From assembly GCA_022510905.1 (NCBI GenBank), contig JAFLSN010000002.1:62001-126000 (forward strand): DNA of 64,000 bases, read 5' to 3'. Made by a program: the position numbers and the translations under genes. Positions 52,039-60,388 of the stretch are shown here, in pieces (within the stretch, counting starts at the first letter, position 1; each line of letters starts with the position of its first letter). The stretch comes from Treponema sp. (GTDB lineage Bacteria > Spirochaetota > Spirochaetia > Treponematales > Treponemataceae). The notes under the pieces are model-generated. The model searched no databases. It was not told where the DNA came from and was given only the letters and a program-made list of their open reading frames with translations.

Positions 52039-53139
52039 ATGGCCAGCTATAAAACACCTCGGGTGGTATCGGTTGGAGGAACTGGAGGAGTTCAAAAAAT
52101 TCTGCTGGGCGGTAACAACCCAGTTACAGTCCAGTCGATGTGGAAAGAAAGCATCTCTTCGCTGCAGGATGATTTTTCACGCCTTGATGCATTGCTTTCA
52201 CGTCTTGAAGAGCTTCGTGCTTTGGGGCTTGATATAATGCGCTTTGCCGTTCCAGACCATGAAAGCGCGAATGCACTCTGCGCTATTGCCTCACATACTT
52301 CAATGCCGGTCGTGGCCGACATTCACTTCGATTACCGCCTTGCGCTTGACTGCCTCAAGGGATCTGTCTCGGCCATCAGGATAAATCCCGGCAACATCGG
52401 GAGCCCTGATAGGGTGGAGGCTGTTGTGCGTGCTGCCAGCGAAAAAGGAGCGGCGCTCCGTATCGGCGTAAATTCTGGCAGCCTTCCTGCGGATTTGGCG
52501 AACTCTGTTTCCGCAGGAAAATTGTCACGTTCAAAGGCGCTCTGCGAGGCGGCTCTCCGTGAAGTTCACGTGTGCGAATCCTTTGGTTTTACCAATCTCG
52601 TGGTTAGCATGAAGGCTTCCTCCGTGCAGGAAACAATAGAGGCAAATCGTGCCTTTGCCCTTCAGAGTGATATTCCGCTGCATGTGGGCGTAACAGAAGC
52701 TGGCCCGCTCATAACAGGCGTGGTAAAATCGACTCTCGCGTTTTCAGCTTTGCTCTCCGATGGCATCGGTTCAACGATTCGGGTCAGCCTTTCTTCAAGC
52801 CCGGAAAATGAAGTGATTGCTGCCCGGGAAATTCTGCACGAATGCGGAAAACGCTCGGGCGGTGTCACGCTTGTAAGCTGTCCGCGCTGCGGCCGTGAAG
52901 GGTTTGATGTGCACGGTTTTATGGAGCGCTGGCAGAACACGCTTCTTTCGCTCAAAAAAAATGTCACTATCGCCGTTATGGGTTGCGTGGTAAACGGCCC
53001 TGGCGAAGCCAGTCATGCCGATTTGGGTATTGCCGGGGGCGGGCAGAAAGTTATTTTGTTCAAACACGGAAAAATAATGCAAACAATTGACGCAAAAGAT
53101 GCCGATACTGAATTCAGAAATGCATTGGAGTCTTTGTAG
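52039..53139 (+). CDS. ispG: 4-hydroxy-3-methylbut-2-enyl diphosphate synthase IspG
   Basis: IspG (GcpE) is the [4Fe-4S] enzyme of the MEP isoprenoid pathway that converts methylerythritol cyclodiphosphate to HMBPP. The 366-aa protein has a TIM barrel start (VSVGGTGGVQKILLGG, PVTVQSM, VADIHFDYRLAL, IRINPGNIG, LRIGVNSGSL) and a C-terminal iron-sulfur domain with SCPRCGR and the later MGCVVNGPGEASHADLGIAGG, which provide the three cysteines. I chose the ATG at 52039 (GAGGAAC upstream, family start); an in-frame GTG at 51952 lies before the terminator hairpin. Expression must come from readthrough or a promoter upstream of the terminator. Confidence 0.95.
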   Translation: MASYKTPRVVSVGGTGGVQKILLGGNNPVTVQSMWKESISSLQDDFSRLDALLSRLEELRALGLDIMRFAVPDHESANALCAIASHTSMPVVADIHFDYRLALDCLKGSVSAIRINPGNIGSPDRVEAVVRAASEKGAALRIGVNSGSLPADLANSVSAGKLSRSKALCEAALREVHVCESFGFTNLVVSMKASSVQETIEANRAFALQSDIPLHVGVTEAGPLITGVVKSTLAFSALLSDGIGSTIRVSLSSSPENEVIAAREILHECGKRSGGVTLVSCPRCGREGFDVHGFMERWQNTLLSLKKNVTIAVMGCVVNGPGEASHADLGIAGGGQKVILFKHGKIMQTIDAKDADTEFRNALESL

Positions 53140-53142
53140 GTC

Positions 53143-54267
53143 ATGATTCACACCAATATCCGTCATTTGTATGTTGTTTTTGCGCTCATTGTTGCCTGCG
53201 TTGGTATTGCGACTGCCCAGCAGCTGGTGGTGCGCCGTCCTGCCGAAGGTGAGGAAGACTGGAGGCTTTTGCGGAAGGCGCTTGATTTTTACGATGCTGC
53301 CAACTATGGGGACGCGCTTGCATACGCGGAGCTTGCAAAACAGAGCCGCCGCCGCGAAATAGAATGGCGTGAATTTTCTCTTGATACCGCACAGCGTTCT
53401 CGGGATGTTCGGCGTGCAGGCGACAATTTGACCGATGTGCTTCCTGTGCTGGAAGCCAACGGGCAGACGGCTGCAAAAAGCATTATCGAAGAAACGCTGA
53501 ATCGCTACGGTGAAAGCTTTTTTGGAAACAGCTTTCAGAAGGTAAAAGATTTTATCGCATTGCAGGATGCATATCCCGAGGCCGACTTTCTGATTGGAAA
53601 AATCTATCGTGTTGAAGGGGAAAGCGCTCTTGCTTTTGATTTTATGAACCGTGCTCTTCGTGGGGCCCGTTGGCTTGATGTAATGAACCAGCAGTATGAC
53701 ATGCTGTATGAGCTTGCAGACCTTTCTTATGATTTGGGACGGCTTGATGACTATGAAAAATATCTTTTGCTCGTGCTGAAAGACGACCGATTTTACACAA
53801 ATCCTTCATTCATGAATGCTATGCTCAGAACTCTTGGCACAGAAACTCCCGATGCTGTTGAAAAATTCTTTCTGCTTTATCGTGATGAAAATGATATTCC
53901 GCTTGAAGCTTGCGCCCTGCTTTCTGACTATTACAAGGAGCGGAACCAATTGAAAAAGGCGTTGGAATGTTCAGCGCTGGGAGCTGTCATTTCATTTTCA
54001 AAACTGTTCTACATTCTACGTGACCGTATTCCTACTTACAATTATACGAACCTTTCTGACCTGCTTTTGAAGGCGGCCGACTACGAAGACATTGTAGTGT
54101 GGGGAAACAACAACAAAGTGTGGGAGCTGTTCTATTCTCTTTCTCAGATAGCAGCCGCTTATGGAAAACCTGTTTTTTCCCGTACATTGCTGGAAGTGCT
54201 TGCAAGTGCCGAACCGGAACCGTACTGGCGAAAAAAGGCCACAGCCAGCCTTGCTGGTTCAGAATGA
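53143..54267 (+). CDS. Exported TPR-like protein of unknown function
   Basis: A 374-aa protein with a signal peptide (LYVVFALIVACVGIATAQ, cleaved near AQQ). The rest is almost all helical, with degenerate tetratricopeptide-like pairs: ALDFYDAANYGDALAYAELA, ADFLIGKIYRVEGESALAF and ELADLSYDLGRLDDYEKYL. It is probably a periplasmic scaffold. It starts 3 bases after the ispG stop, with only a weak GTAGGT site. It converges with the Omp85-like gene, with 30 bases between stops. No closer family is recognised. Confidence 0.75.
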   Translation: MIHTNIRHLYVVFALIVACVGIATAQQLVVRRPAEGEEDWRLLRKALDFYDAANYGDALAYAELAKQSRRREIEWREFSLDTAQRSRDVRRAGDNLTDVLPVLEANGQTAAKSIIEETLNRYGESFFGNSFQKVKDFIALQDAYPEADFLIGKIYRVEGESALAFDFMNRALRGARWLDVMNQQYDMLYELADLSYDLGRLDDYEKYLLLVLKDDRFYTNPSFMNAMLRTLGTETPDAVEKFFLLYRDENDIPLEACALLSDYYKERNQLKKALECSALGAVISFSKLFYILRDRIPTYNYTNLSDLLLKAADYEDIVVWGNNNKVWELFYSLSQIAAAYGKPVFSRTLLEVLASAEPEPYWRKKATASLAGSE

Positions 54268-54297
54268 ATTTATCTGGAGAGTCTGGAATCTGTGGCG

Positions 54298-56004
54298 CTA
54301 GTAGTGCATGAGCATTCCAAAATAAATTTCTTTGTTTGAAATCGGTTCCCTCCATGAATAGTCAAGGCCTATCTTGTCTTCCAAAATGGAGCGTCCTACA
54401 TCCAGCCCGATGCTAAGCCTGAGTGTAAAACTTTTCCATTTTTGCGGGTAAATCAGGATTTCTATTCCGGCGCAGTAGAGGCCTTCCTTTGGATTGTAGC
54501 GGTTTCCCGTGAACTGGTTGTCAAACAGGGCTATGTCAACAAAGGGGGAGACCTGCAGCTCAAAATCAAGGTACTGGAACAGCTTGTGTGGAAGTGCCCA
54601 GAATTTCTGGGCCCGCTCGCCCATGTCTTTATAGGCGCCAAACAGTTTGTATCCCCAGTCCATCCAATGGGTGGTCAGCACGTGGATTGGAAAATCTACA
54701 CTCAGCGTTACCGCAGAAAGCGAGCTGAGCGCCTTTAGGTTGCTGCCCCTGGCTTTTTGGTTGTCCAGGGCACCTCGCACCCTGTTTCCGAATTCCGTGG
54801 TGTTCAGGTAGCGGGTGTGGTTTTTTGGTACCCAGGCATCAAATGTGTAAAAGGCGCTCAGGCAGGTTGAAAATTCAGCATACTTCCACGCCTTGAAATA
54901 TTTTATTTCGGCTTCAAGTTTTGGGTACAGGTTGAATGTCTGCACATTGTAAAAAAGCGATTGTGCTGTAGAGGCTTCAACCCCGTCCTTAAAATTCTCG
55001 TGCCACTGGATAAGGTCAAACGAAAAACGCTGTCCTATGGAAATCAGCGGACTGCGCAAATCCTGATTTTCAATATCAATGCCGTCGATATCCCAGTTGT
55101 ATATGCTGTGCACAAACGGTGTCCACATAAGTGCCTTTGTGCTGGTAAGCATTCTGAGCACGATTGGGGCATCGATGTCAAATTGTTCGGAAAAATATGT
55201 GCTGTCGCCAAAATCAATATAATCAGTGTCACGCACGGCACCTTGAACCAGTGTCAGGTTCAGCATGTTCCGGCCAAACGGAATGCCCACGACCAGGCCT
55301 GTACGTGCGTTGTATTCAAGCCCGAAGTCGGCCGAGTTTGTCCAAGACAGTTTTGCATCGTTTATCCACTTGTTGCGGGTGGAGCCAAGCGTGAAGGGCA
55401 GGCTGTATGAAAATGCCGTGCCAATCGTTACCAGAGAAAAATCGTCAGGATTTTCTTTTGTGCCAAGATTCAAGAATACTTCCGCACTGAGGGGACTCAA
55501 TGTGCCGGCAAAGTTCAAATCGTTCAGTATGATTTTGAATTCTGCACCCTGGTTTGAGTTGTAGCCCGGCTTTGGCAGTATAAGCATGTGATGGGAATCG
55601 TCAAACTGGAAAACGACATCCACCATGTGGATGTCGTTTTCGTCTGCTTCCTGCACGGTATAGGAAGATGTGATGTTTTCAAAAAAACGGGTGTCATCGA
55701 TTTCCTGCTTTAAATCATTGATGTATGACTCAATAGCTTCCGTTGAAGAAAATGTGCGTTCTTTGTCAACGTTGATAAGCCTGTCTATCTGGCTTGGTTT
55801 TGTAATGCCTGTTGGAAGGTATGTCACGCTGCCGATTCGGAATGTCTGTCCATGTGCGGCGGCGACATCGTTTGTGTCGGCAAGCTGGGCGGGCGGCACT
55901 GCATCCTGGAATTGTTCGCCTTCAGGAATTTTTTCTGTTTCCTGGGAAAACACGGCGCAGGTGCACAAAAGAAAGGCGGCAGCTAAAAACCGTTTTATGT
56001 CCAT
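54298..56004 (-). CDS. Omp85-like outer-membrane protein with one POTRA-like domain
   Basis: A 568-aa exported protein. After the signal peptide (IKRFLAAAFLLCTCAVFSQ) comes one POTRA-like unit at about residues 52-130 (TFRIGSVTYLPTGITKPSQI, TEAIESYINDLKQEIDDTRF, MVDVVFQFDD). The remaining 420 or so residues alternate in the way of a beta barrel, rich in aromatic and polar residues and ending in Tyr. This layout suggests a small Omp85/TamA-type protein or other barrel with a periplasmic adaptor. The usual barrel VRGF motif was not found, so the family is tentative. The ATG at 56004 overlaps the stop of the WbaP-like gene (TGATG), making it the last gene of the glycan operon. Confidence 0.7.
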   Translation of the reverse strand: MDIKRFLAAAFLLCTCAVFSQETEKIPEGEQFQDAVPPAQLADTNDVAAAHGQTFRIGSVTYLPTGITKPSQIDRLINVDKERTFSSTEAIESYINDLKQEIDDTRFFENITSSYTVQEADENDIHMVDVVFQFDDSHHMLILPKPGYNSNQGAEFKIILNDLNFAGTLSPLSAEVFLNLGTKENPDDFSLVTIGTAFSYSLPFTLGSTRNKWINDAKLSWTNSADFGLEYNARTGLVVGIPFGRNMLNLTLVQGAVRDTDYIDFGDSTYFSEQFDIDAPIVLRMLTSTKALMWTPFVHSIYNWDIDGIDIENQDLRSPLISIGQRFSFDLIQWHENFKDGVEASTAQSLFYNVQTFNLYPKLEAEIKYFKAWKYAEFSTCLSAFYTFDAWVPKNHTRYLNTTEFGNRVRGALDNQKARGSNLKALSSLSAVTLSVDFPIHVLTTHWMDWGYKLFGAYKDMGERAQKFWALPHKLFQYLDFELQVSPFVDIALFDNQFTGNRYNPKEGLYCAGIEILIYPQKWKSFTLRLSIGLDVGRSILEDKIGLDYSWREPISNKEIYFGMLMHY

Positions 56005-57428
56005 CAGTATGCGCCTTTCCTTCTGAGTACAACCCATACAGTTTTTATAAGAATCCATATGTCAAGCCAGATAGACCAGTTCTGGATATAGTATGTGTCA
56101 AGAGTGATTCTCTCTTCGTAGCCGGTATCGCTTCGCCCTGAAATCTGCCACATGCCGCTTAAGCCCGGTTTGACCGAAAGCACGTAGTCCGCGTAGGCAC
56201 CGTATTTTGCAAGTTCCGCTTCTGTCACCGGGCGTGGGCCCACAAATGACATTTGGCCGAGCAGTATGTTCCACATCTGAGGAATTTCATCAAGGCTTGT
56301 CTTGCGGAGAATCTTTCCGAAAGGTGTTACACGGGGGTCGTCGGTAAATTTGCGCTCTTTTTCCCATTCTGCGGCTCTCACAGGGTCGTTGGCAAGAATC
56401 TGTTCAAGTTGCTTGTCGGCATCTATTGCCATCGAGCGGAATTTCCAGCAGCGGATTTCTTTTCTGTTTTTGCCTACCCGCTTGTGTCCATAAAATATCG
56501 GCCCGGGCGATGTCAGCTTGATGCATAGGGCAATGCATAGTGTGAGCGGGATGAGAAGCGGCGAAAACACGACTATGATAAATATGTCGATAAAACGTTT
56601 TAAGGCAAGTGCGCTCTGCCGGGTGAGGTAGTTTGTAGAAGAAAAGCCCAATATGCCACCGAAATTCCGCATTCTGAGCGACATGTTTGTGGCAATCTGT
56701 GATTTTGGCACACGGATCACATAGCGGTAATACGTTTGCAGTTCTTCAAGATGCTCCGTGTAGTCACAGATGATTGCCACTTTTATATTGAGTTTTTTGA
56801 TAAGCGCGAAAAGCTCCTCTGTGTAGGTACGAACTGGAACTCCGTGATATTCCAGAGTGCCATCGTTTGCGTCGGTGATTATTAGCACGGGTGTGTAGCC
56901 GTAGTAGGGACGGTTGAGCAGTCTGTCTACAATCACGTTGGCCCGGTGGCCATGGCTGTATACTACGGCCGGAACGCCCCAGCCTTTTAAATGCGTGAAT
57001 ATGCGCCGTCCCAATTCACGTCCGCCGGGAAGAAGGACTGTGGCAAACGGCCATGAAACTGTAAGCGCGGCGGCAATCGCCCAGCGTTCCGGTTCATCTT
57101 GAATCGTCACGCTGAATGCTATGCCTATGAACGAAAAAAAAGTGCATAGCGAAAACCGTTTTACTTCATCTTCCGGTGCCGTGAGGATGCCGGGATAGAG
57201 TCCTGCCGCGTAAAACACCACGAGGATGAATGGCATATAGATATAGTAGGTGACAAACGAACGGAAGTTAATCCAGCTGTCGTTTATCAGGTTTATGATG
57301 AAAAAACCGATGCCAAGCGAAAGCATGGTCATAAAAAAATCCAGCAGCATCAGGGCAAGCCCGGAAAGAAAAGAGCTGGTAACTTTATAGTGTGACTTTA
57401 ACGAGCGTTCAAATTCTTCTTCTGACAT
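56004..57428 (-). CDS. WbaP-like polyisoprenyl-phosphate hexose-1-phosphate transferase
   Basis: Enzymes of this family move a hexose-1-phosphate from a nucleotide sugar to undecaprenyl phosphate, starting glycan assembly on the inner membrane. The 474-aa protein has four N-terminal membrane helices, a nucleotide-binding-like cytosolic domain, a further membrane helix (FIDIFIIVVFSPLLIPLTL), and the catalytic domain with CWKFRSM, SLDEIPQMWNIL, MSFVGPRPV and KPGLSGMWQISGRS. A promoter (57440-57468) lies in the 37-base gap upstream, so it can be made independently of the rest. The sugar specificity cannot be read from sequence. Confidence 0.92.
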   Translation of the reverse strand: MSEEEFERSLKSHYKVTSSFLSGLALMLLDFFMTMLSLGIGFFIINLINDSWINFRSFVTYYIYMPFILVVFYAAGLYPGILTAPEDEVKRFSLCTFFSFIGIAFSVTIQDEPERWAIAAALTVSWPFATVLLPGGRELGRRIFTHLKGWGVPAVVYSHGHRANVIVDRLLNRPYYGYTPVLIITDANDGTLEYHGVPVRTYTEELFALIKKLNIKVAIICDYTEHLEELQTYYRYVIRVPKSQIATNMSLRMRNFGGILGFSSTNYLTRQSALALKRFIDIFIIVVFSPLLIPLTLCIALCIKLTSPGPIFYGHKRVGKNRKEIRCWKFRSMAIDADKQLEQILANDPVRAAEWEKERKFTDDPRVTPFGKILRKTSLDEIPQMWNILLGQMSFVGPRPVTEAELAKYGAYADYVLSVKPGLSGMWQISGRSDTGYEERITLDTYYIQNWSIWLDIWILIKTVWVVLRRKGAY

Positions 57429-57439
57429 GATACCGCACC

Positions 57440-57468
57440 AGTATACTATAAAACACTGTGAGTGTCTA
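57440..57468 (-). promoter_or_regulatory. Internal promoter before the WbaP-like gene, very short leader
   Basis: Reading leftward: TAGACA (57468-57463), 17-base spacer, TATACT (57445-57440), then 11 bases to the ATG. No Shine-Dalgarno. The -35 overlaps the 3' end of the preceding gene. Confidence 0.6.
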
Positions 57469-58536
57469 TGAACGCTCCAACGCCTGCTGGATTAGAGCCG
57501 CTGTTCTGCGGTATGAGTATCGCGCCGGAATCGCAGGAAGCGGCGATTTGTCTGTGTAGAGCGCTTCCATTTTTGTGCACAAATCCTCTGGGTTTCCCGC
57601 CTCAAAAAAGACCACCGGAAATCCGCTGTAAATCTCCCGGAACACCGGGATGTCTGAAATTAGCGCTTTTGTTCCAAGGCAGAGCGCCTGAAGCGGAGGA
57701 ATGCCAAAGCCTTCGTACAGTGACGGCTGCACAAGGAAACGCGCGGCCGCCAGCAGCTCAAGAAGCTGCTCGTCGCTTACATGCCCGGTGAACGTTACGC
57801 CTTCCCTTGCATGTTCTGGTATGGTTTCTGCCGTTCTTAACCGCTCCCCGGAACCTACAACAACAAGCTCGGGTGGCACCAGGCTTTTTTTGCCGCATAT
57901 TATTCTGAGCTTTGCAAACGCATCAAGCAGTGTCAGAAGCCCTTTGTGCTTTTTTACATTCCCTATGAATATGATGGTGTTTGTTTTCGGAATGCTTCTA
58001 CTTGGCTCCTGTTCAATATAGCTTGGAATGCCGTTGTATACAACGTGAATCGGTTTTTTGCATCCGAGCCGTTTTTGTATCCGTTCTTTGCTGAATTGCG
58101 ATACCGTAAAAATCGCGCGGGATTTCCAGATGGCATACCGGTAGCATATGCCGCGTACCAATGTACCGAGCGGGCTTGCAATTCCTTTGATGTCCAGAAA
58201 CACGATGTCGTGGATTGTGGTGTATTTTGGAATGTGGATGCCTGAAGGGATATTGCAGTACGGTGAAAAAAAACAATCGGCCGAGTTTATCTGTTTTGCG
58301 ATTTGTTTGGGAAAATGGAACATTTCTGCGGGCGAAAACGGCTCGATGTCACACGGGATGCATGTGACGTTTTGCGCCGTAACGATGCTTCTGTGCACTG
58401 CTTCCGTGGGACGCGCGTTGTCAAAACCGAGAAGCAGCAGGTGGTGCTGACTCTGGACAAAAAATGGAAGAATGCCGTCCAGAAATGTTCCTATTCCGCT
58501 TTTTCCGCTCATTCGGCAGTCAATGGCAATGGTCAT
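57466..58536 (-). CDS. GT4-family glycosyltransferase
   Basis: A 356-aa retaining glycosyltransferase with GT-B fold. The N-terminal half begins TIAIDCRMSGKSGIGTFLDG; the C-terminal half has IIFIGNVKKHKGLLTLLDAF, VVVGSG, VTFTGHVSDEQLLELLAAA, and the E-x7-E donor-site motif in LYEGFGIPPLQAL. It is probably cytoplasmic, adding a sugar to a lipid-linked intermediate. It overlaps the next upstream gene by ATGA. GAGGACACGCC gives a good ribosome site. Donor and acceptor are unknown. Confidence 0.9.
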   Translation of the reverse strand: MTIAIDCRMSGKSGIGTFLDGILPFFVQSQHHLLLLGFDNARPTEAVHRSIVTAQNVTCIPCDIEPFSPAEMFHFPKQIAKQINSADCFFSPYCNIPSGIHIPKYTTIHDIVFLDIKGIASPLGTLVRGICYRYAIWKSRAIFTVSQFSKERIQKRLGCKKPIHVVYNGIPSYIEQEPSRSIPKTNTIIFIGNVKKHKGLLTLLDAFAKLRIICGKKSLVPPELVVVGSGERLRTAETIPEHAREGVTFTGHVSDEQLLELLAAARFLVQPSLYEGFGIPPLQALCLGTKALISDIPVFREIYSGFPVVFFEAGNPEDLCTKMEALYTDKSPLPAIPARYSYRRTAALIQQALERS

Positions 58537-59678
58537 GGCGTGTCCTCGCGGGCAGTGCGGCCGATGTCTGCATGGTGCATGGCTTCGGAAACAATGCGCT
58601 TAAAGGCGCTGTCAAAGCGCGTTGTTGAAAATGTGCCTGCATGGGCCGCGATAGCTGTGGCATCAAAGGCTTTAGATGCCTCAAGCTCTTCAAAGCGGAG
58701 CAGCGCCTGTGTGAGAGATTCCGGGGTCTGCGCGTCAAAAAACACACCAGTTTTGCCTTCCAGCACTGTCTCTTTTGCGCCGCCTTTTCCGAATGCAACC
58801 ACCGGCCGGCCGCATGCCTGCGCCTCAACAGGAATGATTCCAAAATCTTCTTCGGCGCAAAAAATCAGGGCACGGCAGCGTTGCAGGTAGTCCTGTACAG
58901 CCTCATCGGAAATGCGGCCTGTGAATATAATCTGTGCGCCTTTAAATGAAGATGCAAGCGCCTTGAGTTCTTTTTCCTGGCTTCCTGCTCCAATGACAAC
59001 AAGCTTTCGGTTCAGGGTGCCGCACGCGCTGATGGCCAGGTCGATGCGTTTGTAGGGAACAAACCGGCTAAAGACAACATAGAAATCTTGTGCAGGAAGC
59101 CCGTTCGGTTTAAGTCTTTCCGTGTCCACCGGCGGATACAATACGGTTGACTCCCGTTTCCAGAATTTATATATGCGTCGGGCTATGTATGCTGAATTTG
59201 CCAGCACCGTGTCTATGCGCTGGCTTGAAATGTAGTCCCACTCGCGGATATTCGGCATCCAGCGCGCCATAAAAAACTGCGTCAGCTTTGAGGAGCGGTT
59301 TCGGTAGTCAAAATACAAGTCCCATGCATATCTCATGGGTGAGTGGATATATGCCACCAATGGAACGTTTGGGGCTGTAATCACTCCTTTTGCACAGCAG
59401 GATGAACTTGCAAGCACAAGGTCATAGCCGCTTAAGTCGAATGATTCAAATGCGCCCGGCATGTATTTCAGCAGTTTTGTATAAAGCCTTGTCGCAAACG
59501 GAATGCGCTGGATCCAAGACGTGTGTATCTTTTTTTTAGGAAAAAAACGGTTCATTTTTTTTTCATCATATACGAGCGTGTATATGTCTGCCTCTGGGTA
59601 GATAGTGCACATGCGCTGCACCACACGTTCCGCGCCGCCAAATGTCACCAGCCAGTCGTGGACAATCGCTACTTTCAT
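58533..59678 (-). CDS. GT4-family glycosyltransferase, mannosyltransferase-like
   Basis: A 381-aa GT-B enzyme. VAIVHDWLVTFGGAERVVQ at the N-terminus and YIHSPMRYAWDLYFDYRNR are typical of a GT4 subgroup that includes O-antigen mannosyltransferases such as WbaZ. The donor half has FSRFVPYKRIDLAISA, VVIGAGSQ, IIFTGRISDEAVQDYLQ and EEDFGIIPVEAQACGRPVVA. It overlaps both neighbours by ATGA, with AAGGAAAA as ribosome site. Mannose is only a guess from subgroup similarity. Confidence 0.88.
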   Translation of the reverse strand: MKVAIVHDWLVTFGGAERVVQRMCTIYPEADIYTLVYDEKKMNRFFPKKKIHTSWIQRIPFATRLYTKLLKYMPGAFESFDLSGYDLVLASSSCCAKGVITAPNVPLVAYIHSPMRYAWDLYFDYRNRSSKLTQFFMARWMPNIREWDYISSQRIDTVLANSAYIARRIYKFWKRESTVLYPPVDTERLKPNGLPAQDFYVVFSRFVPYKRIDLAISACGTLNRKLVVIGAGSQEKELKALASSFKGAQIIFTGRISDEAVQDYLQRCRALIFCAEEDFGIIPVEAQACGRPVVAFGKGGAKETVLEGKTGVFFDAQTPESLTQALLRFEELEASKAFDATAIAAHAGTFSTTRFDSAFKRIVSEAMHHADIGRTAREDTP

Positions 59679-60388
59679 ACAAGTTTTCCTTCGGTAAAAT
59701 GTTTGATTCGTTCGTAATCTTCGATGTAGTCAACTTCGGCCCAGAAATTTCCTGCGATGTTTTTTACGTAAATGTCCTGCATATCAGAAAGTGAATATAG
59801 AACGTTTTCCCACCAGAGTCCATGCTGCTGTGCATGAATCATGTCCTCAAGCCGGCTGGTGAACGTGGGAATAAAATCTTTTGACAGTTTTGCAATGCCC
59901 ACGTATTCCCCGGTTATGTCGGTTCCGGTCAAATCTTTGCCGTATTTCTCAAGAATGCCATCGGTGTATTTTAGCTTGTAGTCGGCCTCTTTTTTGCGGT
60001 TTTCATCGCTTAGCATAAGCGGGCTTAGCGTTTCTGTCTTCAGAATTGTAAGAATGGACTGCTCAATGAACACATCGGCGTTCATGATTATAAGATCATC
60101 GGTGGCGCTCAAAAAGTCCCGCGCGAACCATGCGCTTGCAATGCTGTTGGTCACATCAAAAAACGGATTGTAAAAAAAAGAAACGCCCCGGTCTTTTAGC
60201 AGGGACACGATCACTTCTGAACGGTAGCCGGTGACAATACCGATGTCATGGATTCCGTTTTCTTTGAGCAGGTTCACGCTGTACTGGATGAGCGGCGTGC
60301 CATTTACAGGAACCGTGCATTTTGGTTTTCCTTCAAGATAACGGCTGATGCGGGTGCCACGGCCTGCGGCTAAAAACAGTGCTTTCAT
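59675..60388 (-). CDS. LicC/PntC-type cytidylyltransferase (predicted CMP-aminoethylphosphonate synthetase)
   Basis: A 237-aa nucleotidyltransferase with MKALFLAAGRGTRISRYLEGK, KPKCTVPVNGTPLIQYSV, NPFFDVTNSIASAWFAR, IIMNADVFIE and WAEVDYIEDYERI, each shown separately. These match cytidylyltransferases that activate phosphocholine (LicC) or 2-aminoethylphosphonate (PntC N-terminal domain) with CTP. The partner gene directly upstream is a class V aminotransferase of the AEP type, the other half of PntC. This favours aminoethylphosphonate as substrate over phosphocholine. In Treponema denticola PntC is a single fused protein; here the two halves are separate genes joined by TGATG overlap. No LicD or LicA is seen nearby. 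Confidence 0.85.
   Translation of the reverse strand: MKALFLAAGRGTRISRYLEGKPKCTVPVNGTPLIQYSVNLLKENGIHDIGIVTGYRSEVIVSLLKDRGVSFFYNPFFDVTNSIASAWFARDFLSATDDLIIMNADVFIEQSILTILKTETLSPLMLSDENRKKEADYKLKYTDGILEKYGKDLTGTDITGEYVGIAKLSKDFIPTFTSRLEDMIHAQQHGLWWENVLYSLSDMQDIYVKNIAGNFWAEVDYIEDYERIKHFTEGKLV

Noticed and set aside
59675-60388. Cytidylyltransferase read as LicC for phosphocholine
   Set aside because: Possible, but no licA/licB/licD genes are near, and the neighbouring AEP-type transaminase points to aminoethylphosphonate. Kept as the alternative.
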